A model generated the notes under the pieces. It searched no databases, was not told the origin of the DNA, and was given only the letters and a program-made list of their open reading frames with translations. A stretch of 17,700 nucleotides of DNA, from positions 1-17,700 of the forward strand of contig DJSB01000029.1 in assembly GCA_002437945.1 (NCBI GenBank), read 5' to 3'. The translations under genes and the position numbers were made by a program. The stretch comes from Christensenella sp. UBA6345. Lineage in GTDB: Bacteria > Bacillota > Clostridia > Christensenellales > UBA1242. The number at the start of each line of letters is the position of its first letter. Position 1 is the stretch's first letter. This document shows positions 1 to 7,467 of the stretch, piece by piece.

Positions 1-20
1 CCCCTACGGGGTTCACTTCA
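1..20. mobile_element. Probable terminal end of an insertion sequence (IS3/IS150-like), truncated by window edge
   Basis: Read on the minus strand from position 20 outward, the sequence begins TGAAGTGAACCCC, and the same 13 bases begin at 17681 on the plus strand. A terminal TG followed by a short ACCC-containing inverted repeat is typical of the IS150 group of the IS3 family. Immediately outside, CCCC-TAC-GGGG (1-11) forms a small palindrome. No transposase is visible because the element would lie left of the window. The call rests on the matching ends and on recall of the IS150 terminus, so the family is an inference. Confidence 0.5.
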
Positions 21-22
21 AT
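8..22. repeat. Left arm of 15-bp perfect inverted repeat pairing with 17679-17693
   Basis: GGGGTTCACTTCAAT at 8-22 is the exact reverse complement of 17679-17693. The two arms lie almost exactly at the two ends of the window and point outward, which is the arrangement expected where unique DNA meets two insertion-sequence copies. Confidence 0.85.
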
Positions 23-45
23 GTGCTTACAGTTTTTTTTATTAA

Positions 46-3000
46 TTACTCTTTAGTTGTATTATCACTATCTTCAGTTTTTTCTTCACTTACTTCAGTA
101 GTAGTTTCTGTAGTGCTGTTAGATTCTTCATTTGTTTCTGTAGTATTTTGTGTATTTTCTACTTCACTTGTTTCGGTGTTAACAACTTCTTTATTTTCTT
201 CTACTGGATTTTCTTCATCGCTAGTTTTTTCAATATTATGTTTATGTTTAGCCGCTTTTGCTTCTTCTTTTGCTTTACGTTTTTCAGCAAGATACTCAAG
301 TTTTTGTTTCTTTGCTTCTTCTTTTGCTTTGCGGTATTCGTTCCACATAATTTCTTCTTGTTTAGCAATTTCTTCTATTTCACGTTCAATTCTAGCAATT
401 TCTTCTTGAATATATTTTTGTCTTTCAGTAAGTTCTTTAACTTTCTGATTATGCTTAAATTCAATAACTTGAAGAGTATTATCTTTCTTATTGTATTTCT
501 TTGCTTCATCAGCAGCACGTTTATCAAGTTTTTTAATATAACTCTTGAATTCTTTTTCGTATTTTGACTTATCGCTTTCAGTTAAGTTTTCTGTAGCATT
601 AAGTTTATCGTTATATTCACGGGTAACTTTTTCACGTTCTACAATAATTGCTTGTTTGATTTCTTCATATGCTTTTAATCTTTCTTCTTGTAATTTCAAA
701 GCATTTGCTTTATCTTGTTCAAACTGATTAACTAATGATTTAATTTCATTGTCAATATCGCTATATTCTGCATTAAGTTCTTTAATAATTTCGTTACGTA
801 ATTCGATACGTTCACGTTTATCTAAATCAACTTCTACAGTTTTTCTTCTATCATATTTGGTTTTGATTTTTGGAGTTTTTGTAAATTTGAATCTTCTAAT
901 AGTAGTACCAACAATTGCAATAATAATAGCAAGACTTGTTAATATAGAAGGTACTAATACCCAGTCAAACTTACTACCAGTAAATTCATCACCATTATCT
1001 TCAGATGGTGTATTATCTGTTTGTTTTGAAAGAAGGATAGTGTGGTTGTTAATATTTTCTGTTGCTTCGTTGTAGGTTGCTTCAGTAAGTTCACTTACTA
1101 CAATATCATCTACGAATACATAGCCACTAGCAGTATTATTTTCGCCACCAATACCCAATTTAACAAAGGTTTGTGCGTCTGCATCTGGTTTGATTAAGAA
1201 TTGGTAGGTTACATAACCATCTTCCAAGTCTCTTTCTGTATCAATTGCGGTAAACATATCGTCATAACCGTCTAATCCGATAAATGCACCATATTTAACT
1301 AATTCGCCAGAATCAGTATAATTCTTGGTTTCTTTAGTAATGTTAACTGTTTTAATTTTTATAGCAATTTTATAATATTTGTCTAGGCTTAAATCAATTT
1401 TTTGTGCACTTGATAGGGTAAAGTATGCATCATTGATTGAATGTAATGCTAATACATTGTTACCATTAACCGAGCCAGGATTGTTGATTTTTGCAAAAAC
1501 TTCGTTAATATTTTTACTAGTATCTAATGAACCATATACTACGCCATCGGTTTCGCTATTGTTGTTAGCAGTCCAATTGTATAGGGTAGCAAGTGGTGTG
1601 TCACTTTGTGAACGTAAGTCGAATGTGTCACTATCTTGTAAGTTAAGTTCCAATTTATATTGGTTGTCTGACATTGTTGCTTTAAATTCATCTTCAGTAG
1701 ATGTATTTAAAGTAACATCATCAAAGAATACATATCCGCTTATATCGTTAAGAGCAAGAGTTAAGTCGAATGAAGTATACATATCTCCTACGTGTATAAA
1801 CATATCTATCTGTTGCCATTGACCATTAGTGTTAATGTTAGATATTTCTTTAACAGTGAAGTCGGAATTTGCAAGTGTAATCTTTGCACCTTTTGTAAGG
1901 CTATTGCCTTCATATTGTGTGTTAACCAACATACTTAATTTATAATAACTTCCAGCAGTCATAGATATAGATTCTGATTTATAACTTTGAGAAGTAGTAG
2001 AAATGTTGCCCAACATTAATACATTATTACTTGAATTTTCTAGGGTGGCACCTGCTACATTTTGTGCTGGTGTTAATCCTGGATTTGATATTGTTGTGTG
2101 TATATTCTTTTCAGTAATAAAATCTGTTAACATCTTAAACTGGTCTGCTTTAGTATTGATTATACCAGTAAGATTGTATTCTTCATTATAATTTTCGTCT
2201 GTAGTTAATGTCCAGTTACTTGCGGTAAGTGGGTAGGTTAACTCTTTTTCAGTTTTTTGAGTAATATTGAAATTACCATTAACTATTGTAAATTGTGTAT
2301 TATCTTTGTTGTATGAATATGTTGCATTTGTGCCACTAGAGTTAGCATCAGAGAAATCAGTATAACTTATTCTTTGAACAGTAATGTTGTCGAAGAATAC
2401 ATATCCAGTAGTTTTAGATTCTTCTGTACCCAACCATAGTTGTAATGTAACTTTAGTATCTTTTAGTGGGTGACCTTCAGCAAATATCTTGTATTCTGTC
2501 CAATTGTTTGTGGTGGAATTTGATGATAATGATGTAGATGTGGTTAGGGTAGCGGTAGTAGCAGTAAATTCTTCATCATCGTCTTCTTCATTTTCGTTAA
2601 CTTCTTCTAATTTAACGGTAGCACCATTACCAGTAGCACAATCAGATTTTGCCCATACAGATATTAAATATAATTCATTTTGTTTTAATGTAAACTCATT
2701 GGATTTGATACCCTGTGCGCCACTAGTCTTGTTGTACATAAATAATATGCTATCATCACTTGCTTTATAGTTAGTACCTGGGTTAACTATACCTTTTTCT
2801 GTATCATAATTAGCATCATAGTTTCCTGTAGTAATAACTTTACATTTTTGATCACTAGTATAACTATTTTCTATTGTTGTCCAACCATTAATAGCATTTG
2901 GATCACTTGCTACTGAATCTGCATTGAATGAAGGGTTGTTAACAACATTTTCGTAAATTGGGTTAAACAAACATATATTTTTAGAACGGGTAGTATCTGA

Positions 3001-3747
3001 ATTGTTAACCTTTGTACGATATGATGTTTCACTATATCTTGTTAGGCTAACTTTGTTAAAGAATACTGCACCTTGGCAAACATCATTTTCTTCTTTACTA
3101 CCTAGCCATAATTCTAGGGTAGCAGTTTCTGATGTAAATGCGTTGGTTTCTATAAATAATTCATAAGTTTCCCAAGATTCGTTGGTAGTAATACTTCTTA
3201 TGCTTGCGTCAATTTTGCTGTCGCTTAAACCACTTAAATAAATGCTTGCTTTAGCCTTATCATTAGTTCTTACAGTAACTGCGATAGAGTAGTAACTATT
3301 GGCATTAAGAGTAAAACTACTACTTGTGTATCCAGCACGTCCAAAACCGGCATAACTATTAATCATAAGGTGTTTGTATAAAGTGTCATCACTACCAGCA
3401 GAAATGTTGCCAGGAGCAGGAGTTACAGATTCCTTTAATTCATAATCATCTTTATATTTTGAGAATGAAGAATCCGAAACATTAACTACACCTTTTTTAA
3501 TATTTTCATTATTAAGTGGGTTGTTAAAAGTCCAACTATTTGGATTATATGGAGTAGTGGAAGTACTATAAGATGTAAAGTCATTGTTAGATATTGAACT
3601 TTGTACTTCGGTAAAGTTAGCCAAAACTGGGTTGTCTATATTTCTTTGGTAATTGCTTACTAAAAAAGAAGTGCTAAACACACTTAATGCTAACATACCA
3701 CCTACTAGGAATTTTTTAAATCCATATTTTTTGTTTTTAAATTTCAT
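46..3747 (-). CDS. Large modular surface protein with four beta-sandwich-like ectodomain repeats, one membrane span and a cytoplasmic coiled-coil tail
   Basis: This 1233-residue protein is not a family I can name. It starts with a basic N-region and hydrophobic core (about residues 1-33), typical of a signal peptide. The ectodomain holds four modules of roughly 200 residues. Each has an early Trp motif (near 72, 289, 512, 725) and ends in a related strand: GAVFFNKVSL (226), GYVFFDNITV (448), GYVFFDDVTL (671), GYVFVDDIVV (875). That pattern resembles carbohydrate-binding jelly-roll modules, so glycan binding is an inference. A single membrane span (about 928-949) is followed by the stop-transfer RRFKF, then about 215 mostly Lys/Glu-rich residues predicted as cytoplasmic coiled coil, and an acidic Ser/Thr/Glu tail (1171-1233). 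No sortase motif is seen. The SD is weak (GGTG, 5 bases before ATG). The gene is divergent from the permease genes, has its own promoter, and ends 25 bases from the insertion-sequence end with no terminator visible. Confidence 0.9.
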   Translation of the reverse strand: MKFKNKKYGFKKFLVGGMLALSVFSTSFLVSNYQRNIDNPVLANFTEVQSSISNNDFTSYSTSTTPYNPNSWTFNNPLNNENIKKGVVNVSDSSFSKYKDDYELKESVTPAPGNISAGSDDTLYKHLMINSYAGFGRAGYTSSSFTLNANSYYSIAVTVRTNDKAKASIYLSGLSDSKIDASIRSITTNESWETYELFIETNAFTSETATLELWLGSKEENDVCQGAVFFNKVSLTRYSETSYRTKVNNSDTTRSKNICLFNPIYENVVNNPSFNADSVASDPNAINGWTTIENSYTSDQKCKVITTGNYDANYDTEKGIVNPGTNYKASDDSILFMYNKTSGAQGIKSNEFTLKQNELYLISVWAKSDCATGNGATVKLEEVNENEEDDDEEFTATTATLTTSTSLSSNSTTNNWTEYKIFAEGHPLKDTKVTLQLWLGTEESKTTGYVFFDNITVQRISYTDFSDANSSGTNATYSYNKDNTQFTIVNGNFNITQKTEKELTYPLTASNWTLTTDENYNEEYNLTGIINTKADQFKMLTDFITEKNIHTTISNPGLTPAQNVAGATLENSSNNVLMLGNISTTSQSYKSESISMTAGSYYKLSMLVNTQYEGNSLTKGAKITLANSDFTVKEISNINTNGQWQQIDMFIHVGDMYTSFDLTLALNDISGYVFFDDVTLNTSTEDEFKATMSDNQYKLELNLQDSDTFDLRSQSDTPLATLYNWTANNNSETDGVVYGSLDTSKNINEVFAKINNPGSVNGNNVLALHSINDAYFTLSSAQKIDLSLDKYYKIAIKIKTVNITKETKNYTDSGELVKYGAFIGLDGYDDMFTAIDTERDLEDGYVTYQFLIKPDADAQTFVKLGIGGENNTASGYVFVDDIVVSELTEATYNEATENINNHTILLSKQTDNTPSEDNGDEFTGSKFDWVLVPSILTSLAIIIAIVGTTIRRFKFTKTPKIKTKYDRRKTVEVDLDKRERIELRNEIIKELNAEYSDIDNEIKSLVNQFEQDKANALKLQEERLKAYEEIKQAIIVEREKVTREYNDKLNATENLTESDKSKYEKEFKSYIKKLDKRAADEAKKYNKKDNTLQVIEFKHNQKVKELTERQKYIQEEIARIEREIEEIAKQEEIMWNEYRKAKEEAKKQKLEYLAEKRKAKEEAKAAKHKHNIEKTSDEENPVEENKEVVNTETSEVENTQNTTETNEESNSTTETTTEVSEEKTEDSDNTTKE

Positions 3748-4065
3748 AATACACCATGCTTTTATATTTTTGCTTTATATACTTATAAACAATTAATATT
3801 ATATATAATATTGGGTTTATAAGCAACTAAATTAATTATACTATAAAAATATTGTACGTGACTACTTAATAAAGCAATTTTTTACCAAAAATAATCAAAT
3901 ATTTTTAATGAATTTATAAATGATTTTGGCTATAACAAAGTGAAGTTAAAATTTACTATGATAACTACAATAAAAAATAATTGGTAAATTTTGGTAACAC
4001 TGATAGTATATTCTTTTTTAAATTTTTTACTCATAACATTTTTATATTTTACACAAAATATTGAT
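3748..4065. other. Divergent intergenic region, AT-rich, with TTGGTAA repeats
   Basis: About 318 bases separate the divergent surface-protein gene and the first permease gene. Besides the minus-strand promoter, it holds two direct copies of TTGGTAA ten bases apart (3981-3987 and 3991-3997) and an inverted copy, TTACCAA (3882-3888). I could not pick a convincing plus-strand promoter. No other gene is supported here. Confidence 0.5.
3798..3826 (-). promoter_or_regulatory. Predicted sigma-A-type promoter of the surface protein gene
   Basis: On the minus strand, -35 TTGCTT (3821-3826) and a perfect -10 TATAAT (3798-3803) are separated by exactly 17 bases. Transcription would begin near 3791, giving a leader of about 45 bases before the ATG at 3747. 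Confidence 0.65.
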
Positions 4066-4719
4066 ATGAAAAAAATTGCATATAAAACTCTTAATTTACA
4101 TCTTAATAAACAACTACCCGCACAGATATATAAATTTACTATGCCTAGACATATGCCTAAAAACAAATATCATTATACTCACATATTAACTAAAGGCACT
4201 ATGTTAAGACCAGTTCTTATGGTAAAGAAAAATAATAAATGGAAAGTGGCATATAAGACTAGACTTAACCAGTTTAATTGTGTATACATCTACAAACAAA
4301 GGTTGTGTGATGATTATAAGCCAAAAACTAAAAATGTTTTTTATTTTACCAAACATAAAAAGAGTTTTTTAAGTACTCTATCAGTTCTTGCTTTAGGACT
4401 AGTAATTGGCTTTATTAACGGATTTTGGGGCGGTGGTGGTGGTATGGTTTGTGTACCCACACTTACAGGTATTATTAAACTTAAAGATAAAAAAGCACAT
4501 GCTACTGCCATACTTATAATGTTGCCATTAAGTATTGCTAGTTTTGTGGTTTATTTAATCAAAGGCTCACTAAAATGGAATATTGCTGGGGTGGTATCTG
4601 GTGGATTTGTTGTAGGTGGAGTACTTGGAGCATTATTGTTAAAAAAGATTAATAATATTGTGCTTCAAATATTGTTTGCTATAGTTATTATTGCAGGCGG
4701 AATTAAAATGTTGTTATAA
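4066..4719 (+). CDS. TauE/SafE-family half permease with an N-terminal basic extension
   Basis: Residues 105-217 (counted from ATG 4066) form one half of a TauE/SafE (DUF81) anion-export permease. The family's glycine-rich first turn, LVIGFINGFWGGGGGM, is followed by hydrophobic helices and the AHATAI and GALLLKKI regions. Full-length members have about 250 residues built from two such halves; here the second half is the next gene. Residues 1-100 are an unusual hydrophilic, very basic extension (many Lys, Tyr, Arg) with no domain I recognise. Inside it, IAYKT and VAYKT recur about 60 residues apart. The start is uncertain. An in-frame TTG at 3991 would add a hydrophobic 25-residue segment, and neither start has a clear SD. 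I prefer ATG 4066 because the TTG lies inside a TTGGTAA repeat. Substrate (sulfite, sulfonate or other anion) cannot be told from sequence. Confidence 0.8.
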   Translation: MKKIAYKTLNLHLNKQLPAQIYKFTMPRHMPKNKYHYTHILTKGTMLRPVLMVKKNNKWKVAYKTRLNQFNCVYIYKQRLCDDYKPKTKNVFYFTKHKKSFLSTLSVLALGLVIGFINGFWGGGGGMVCVPTLTGIIKLKDKKAHATAILIMLPLSIASFVVYLIKGSLKWNIAGVVSGGFVVGGVLGALLLKKINNIVLQILFAIVIIAGGIKMLL

Positions 4720-4756
4720 ACTAGAAGTTAAAAGTTAATTAACTCACATTTAAAAT

Positions 4757-4775
4757 AGCAGGATTCAATTCTGCT
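4757..4775 (+). other. Short hairpin between the two permease half genes
   Basis: AGCAGGAT and ATTCTGCT pair over 8 bp (one G-U) around a 3-base loop. There is no following T-run, so it is not a convincing terminator. It could act as an RNA-processing or stability element, or mean nothing. The rest of the 176-base gap between the half permeases (4720-4895) shows no gene. Confidence 0.3.
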
Positions 4776-4895
4776 TATAAAATCAAAAATTTTGAATTTA
4801 GTAACAGTTGGTGTAAATATTACTTTAGACTTTAGTATGTATTATGTAAAAATGGCTTTATATAGGACAAATAATTAAATTTCAGGTGAATAATT

Positions 4896-5351
4896 ATGAT
4901 ATGGTATGTTGTAGCAGGTATAGTTAGTGGAGTTGTAGCAGGTATGGGTATGGGCGGTGGCACATTGCTTATACCTATTCTTACTATATTTTTTAGTGTG
5001 GCACAAGCGACAGCACAAGGAATTAATTTATTTGCGTTTTTGCCATGTGCTGTTGTAAGTCTAATAATTCATATTAAAAATAAACTTGTAGATTTTAAAG
5101 TGGGTTTGCTTATAATTGCAAGTGGCTTGATAAGTAGTATACTGGGTAGTATTCTGGCAGTTAATACTACAAATAAAACTTTAAAAATATTGTTTGGTAT
5201 ATTTTTATTACTAATAGGTGTTTATCAAGGGACAGTGGCTATATGTGGGATTATCAAAAATAAGAAAAATCAATTCAAAAAAATTACATGTAAAAAGATA
5301 TATAGATTTAATCAAAGTAAAAATGCAAAAGTTATGTCACAATATCGCTAA
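4896..5351 (+). CDS. TauE/SafE-family half permease, second half
   Basis: This 151-residue membrane protein is the second half of a TauE/SafE permease. It starts with a helix leading into GVVAGMGMGGGTLLIP, the glycine-rich turn that opens each half of the family's internal duplication. Four hydrophobic stretches follow (about residues 4-25, 42-58, 67-86, 95-117), and then a basic cytoplasmic tail of about 33 residues. The start ATG 4896 is preceded by AGGTGA at a normal SD distance. With the preceding gene it would make a complete two-half transporter, presumably as a heterodimer on family knowledge that the fold is an internal repeat. No terminator separates it from the ferredoxin gene, so readthrough is possible although that gene has its own promoter. 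Confidence 0.85.
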   Translation: MIWYVVAGIVSGVVAGMGMGGGTLLIPILTIFFSVAQATAQGINLFAFLPCAVVSLIIHIKNKLVDFKVGLLIIASGLISSILGSILAVNTTNKTLKILFGIFLLLIGVYQGTVAICGIIKNKKNQFKKITCKKIYRFNQSKNAKVMSQYR

Positions 5352-5387
5352 CTTTTAATATGATAACGATAATTAATTGTAAATTAT

Positions 5388-5416
5388 TTGCTTATTGATT
5401 GATGATATGATACAAT
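5388..5416 (+). promoter_or_regulatory. Predicted promoter of the ferredoxin gene
   Basis: TTGCTT (5388-5393) and TACAAT (5411-5416) are spaced by 17 bases. The transcript would start near 5423, leaving a leader of about 20 bases that contains the SD AAGGAG. Confidence 0.6.
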
Positions 5417-5442
5417 TTAATATCAAAAGTAAGGAGATAATT

Positions 5443-5616
5443 ATGGCAGCAGTAGTAGATAAAAAAGTATGCGTTGGTTGTGGTGCTTGTACAGTAACTT
5501 GTCCAGTAGAAGCCATCAAACTTCTAGATGGTGTTGCACAGATTGACCCAGTAAAATGTATTTCTTGTGGTGCTTGTGCGGCTACTTGTCCAGTAAGTGC
5601 AATTAAATTACAATAG
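5443..5616 (+). CDS. 2[4Fe-4S] bacterial-type ferredoxin
   Basis: This 57-residue soluble electron carrier is of the clostridial 8Fe-8S type. Both cluster motifs are intact: Cys10-x2-Cys13-x2-Cys16-x3-Cys20-Pro and Cys39-x2-Cys42-x2-Cys45-x3-Cys49-Pro, in two pseudo-repeats. Length and spacing match the family. The start is ATG 5443 because a perfect SD (AAGGAG, 5431-5436) lies 6 bases upstream; the upstream in-frame ATG at 5395 has none and would add 16 non-conserved residues. It has its own promoter and a strong terminator just downstream, so it is probably a monocistronic, highly expressed gene. Likely partners are pyruvate:ferredoxin oxidoreductase-like enzymes and hydrogenases of a fermentative anaerobe, though none is in this window. 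Confidence 0.96.
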   Translation: MAAVVDKKVCVGCGACTVTCPVEAIKLLDGVAQIDPVKCISCGACAATCPVSAIKLQ

Positions 5617-5630
5617 TATATTTTGTAAAG

Positions 5631-5667
5631 ATTAATTTGTAATTATGGTTACAAGTTAATTTTTTTT
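5631..5667 (+). terminator. Rho-independent terminator after ferredoxin
   Basis: ATTAATTTGTAA (5631-5642) pairs with TTACAAGTTAAT (5649-5660) over 12 bp with one G-U pair and a 6-base loop. A run of Ts follows directly (5660-5667). Confidence 0.8.
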
Positions 5668-5743
5668 GTTAATTTTTTTCTAAATTTGCTTTAGTACCTA
5701 TACAAATTTTTTTATTTATGGTATATTATTATTGCATAGTGTG

Positions 5744-5768
5744 AAAAATGTGTACATTTTGCATTTTT
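5744..5768. other. Overlapping inverted repeats upstream of the Ppx-like gene
   Basis: AAAATGT (5745-5751) and ACATTTT (5754-5760) form a 7-bp inverted repeat with a 2-base centre. AAAAATG (5744-5750) can pair instead with CATTTTT (5762-5768). The site lies about 80-100 bases before the TTG start, in the only stretch where a promoter could sit. It may be an operator or leader structure. I could not choose a promoter around it. Confidence 0.3.
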
Positions 5769-5848
5769 AGATTATGTGACGAGATAATTTTGGCTTTTTG
5801 ATGGGCTAAATTAATTGAAATTAAGACATATTTTAAGGAGTGTTCAGA

Positions 5849-7357
5849 TTGGAAAAGATAGCAATTATTGAACTAGACACAACAAAAATTAAATTAGTAT
5901 TCGCTGACGTTATTAGTAATAAGTCGTTTTTGGTGTATGACCATGTAGACGTACCTATTAATCTTATGAAAGAATTTAATAACGAAAATATTATTAAATC
6001 TACTATCATTAAAGATGTAGTATGTATCTTATCTGTATTTAAAAAGATGATAGATAGTGAAGGTATTACTGATGTTATTTGCGTAACTACTAGCAAAATC
6101 AGTGAAGCCAAAAACCAAAATGGTTTCTTAAACGAAATATTTAGTATCACTAATCTTAAATTTAACATTTTAACACCAGAACAAGAGATTAATTACATAT
6201 ATACTGCTGTTATTAATTCGTTCAATAAGCCAAAAGCATTAATTGTTAGTGTATCTAATTATCAGACAGAATTTTTGCTTTATAATAGAAGAAATGTGCT
6301 TAACACTTGTGTTATACCTTATGGTTCTATTAATTTGGCTGAAAAATTTGAAGGTTTATCTACTAAAGAGATGATGGATAAATCTAAAGAATTTGTTTAT
6401 GAACAATTAAAACAATATGATTGGATATTTAACCTAGAAGAAGAATATGAAATTATCGGTGTAGGTGATGTGTTCTTAAGTTTAGGCGAGATAAGTCGTA
6501 GAGCAAGAAAATATCCATTACAATTAGAACATAATTATACTTTATCTAGTCAAGACCTTAATAAAGTGTATGATGTTGTTTCTAATATGGAGATTACCAA
6601 AAATTCAAAAATTAAAGGTGTTTCGGTAGATAATACAAGATCTATGCCTACTGGACTTGCTATAATTTCTGCTATTGTTAATAACGGTAATAAGACCGAA
6701 CTTACAATTAGCAAAAATGGCTTAATTAACGGCATTTTACTTAACACAGTTATACCACTAACTTTGGAAAAACCTATTAGTGATAATCTAGGATATAGCC
6801 TACAAGTACTTAATGAATTCTATGATAAGAAACCTAACAATGCCGAGCATGTTTATGATTTAAGTATGATATTATTTAAGCAACTTAAAGTATTGCATAA
6901 ACTTAATCGTAGTTATGTTAGAGTATTAAGAGTGGCAAGTTATATGTATGCTTGTGGATTAAGAGTTACCAATGATAGCCCTGAAAAGATAAGTTTTAAT
7001 ATTATTCTTAATTCTCAAATATATGGTGTATCTCATAAAGAGTTGGTTCTTGCTGCATTTACATCAATTTTAAGAGACATAGATAACTTTAATCTATCTG
7101 ATTGGGTTAAATATAAAGATTTGGTTAATGAAGAAGACCTTGATGCTGTTAAGAAATTGGCAGTTATATTACAGATTGCTTCTAGTCTTGATTGTACAAA
7201 GTTTGGCAATGTGATAGATGTAAGTTGTGATATACTAGGCGATAGTGTTATTATGAAAACTATTACAAAAGGCGAAGTTCCACTAGAAATTCGTCAAGCC
7301 AAGTTGGCTAGTGTTGATTTTAAACGTGCATATAATAAGAATTTAGAAATTTTATAA
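5849..7357 (+). CDS. Ppx/GppA-family (exopolyphosphatase-like) protein with HD-like C-terminal domain, catalytic motifs degenerate
   Basis: This 502-residue protein has the full two-part architecture of clostridial exopolyphosphatase/pppGpp phosphatase: an ASKHA (actin-like) N-terminal domain to about residue 300 and an HD-like helical C-terminal domain. Family landmarks are the first strand IAIIELDTTKIKLV, the TPEQEINYIYTAV segment (109-121), YGSINLAEKF, IIGVGD, and PTGLAIISA plus GLINGIL (267-297). The phosphate-binding elements are altered. The usual D-x-G-S-N appears as LDTTK, and the usual DIGGGS-TE appears as SVSNYQTE (134-141). The HD motif position reads YMYACG. Hydrolase activity is therefore doubtful, and a binding or regulatory role is an inference. 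The start is TTG 5849 because AAGGAG (5835-5840) is 8 bases upstream; the GTG at 5840 overlaps that SD. A terminator follows the gene. Confidence 0.85.
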   Translation: MEKIAIIELDTTKIKLVFADVISNKSFLVYDHVDVPINLMKEFNNENIIKSTIIKDVVCILSVFKKMIDSEGITDVICVTTSKISEAKNQNGFLNEIFSITNLKFNILTPEQEINYIYTAVINSFNKPKALIVSVSNYQTEFLLYNRRNVLNTCVIPYGSINLAEKFEGLSTKEMMDKSKEFVYEQLKQYDWIFNLEEEYEIIGVGDVFLSLGEISRRARKYPLQLEHNYTLSSQDLNKVYDVVSNMEITKNSKIKGVSVDNTRSMPTGLAIISAIVNNGNKTELTISKNGLINGILLNTVIPLTLEKPISDNLGYSLQVLNEFYDKKPNNAEHVYDLSMILFKQLKVLHKLNRSYVRVLRVASYMYACGLRVTNDSPEKISFNIILNSQIYGVSHKELVLAAFTSILRDIDNFNLSDWVKYKDLVNEEDLDAVKKLAVILQIASSLDCTKFGNVIDVSCDILGDSVIMKTITKGEVPLEIRQAKLASVDFKRAYNKNLEIL

Positions 7358-7374
7358 TTACATAGTTAATTAAC

Positions 7375-7426
7375 AAAACCATATAAATTTGACTTTGGTT
7401 CAAAATTATATGGTTTTTTCTTTTTA
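7375..7426 (+). terminator. Rho-independent terminator between the Ppx-like and MreB-like genes
   Basis: AAAACCATATAA (7375-7386) pairs perfectly with TTATATGGTTTT (7406-7417). The stem is followed by a T-rich run (7414-7425), and the leading A-run would also serve a minus-strand transcript. Confidence 0.8.
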
Positions 7427-7449
7427 AAATTAATATATTTTGCTACAAT
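7421..7449 (+). promoter_or_regulatory. Possible promoter of the MreB-like gene
   Basis: A good -10, TACAAT (7444-7449), stands 18 bases before the ATG. At the right spacing the -35 region reads only TTTTTA. A promoter is required here because the upstream gene ends in a terminator, but its exact -35 is weak. Confidence 0.4.
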
Positions 7450-7467
7450 ATAGTCAGGAGATAATAT

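Noticed and set aside
23..567. Plus-strand open frames rich in Ser, Phe and Val opposite the surface-protein tail
   Set aside because: They are the complement of low-complexity Glu/Lys/Thr codons of the minus-strand gene, have no SD and show no domain.
3930..4166. Minus-strand 78-residue cysteine-containing hydrophobic frame
   Set aside because: No SD and no motif; it overlaps the start of the permease gene on the other strand and is explained by AT-rich shadow coding.
4720..4895. Possible missing middle part joining the two TauE/SafE halves by frameshift
   Set aside because: Each half is complete on family knowledge, the gap has several stops in all plus frames, and the second half has its own SD and ATG, so this is two genes and not one broken gene.
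5617..5848. Possible riboswitch or small RNA before the Ppx-like gene
   Set aside because: The region contains the ferredoxin terminator and a short inverted repeat, but no conserved riboswitch core or multi-stem fold could be identified.
5833..6168. Minus-strand open frame over the start of the Ppx-like gene
   Set aside because: It lies wholly against a gene with clear family motifs, a good SD and a matching start, and has no recognisable content of its own.
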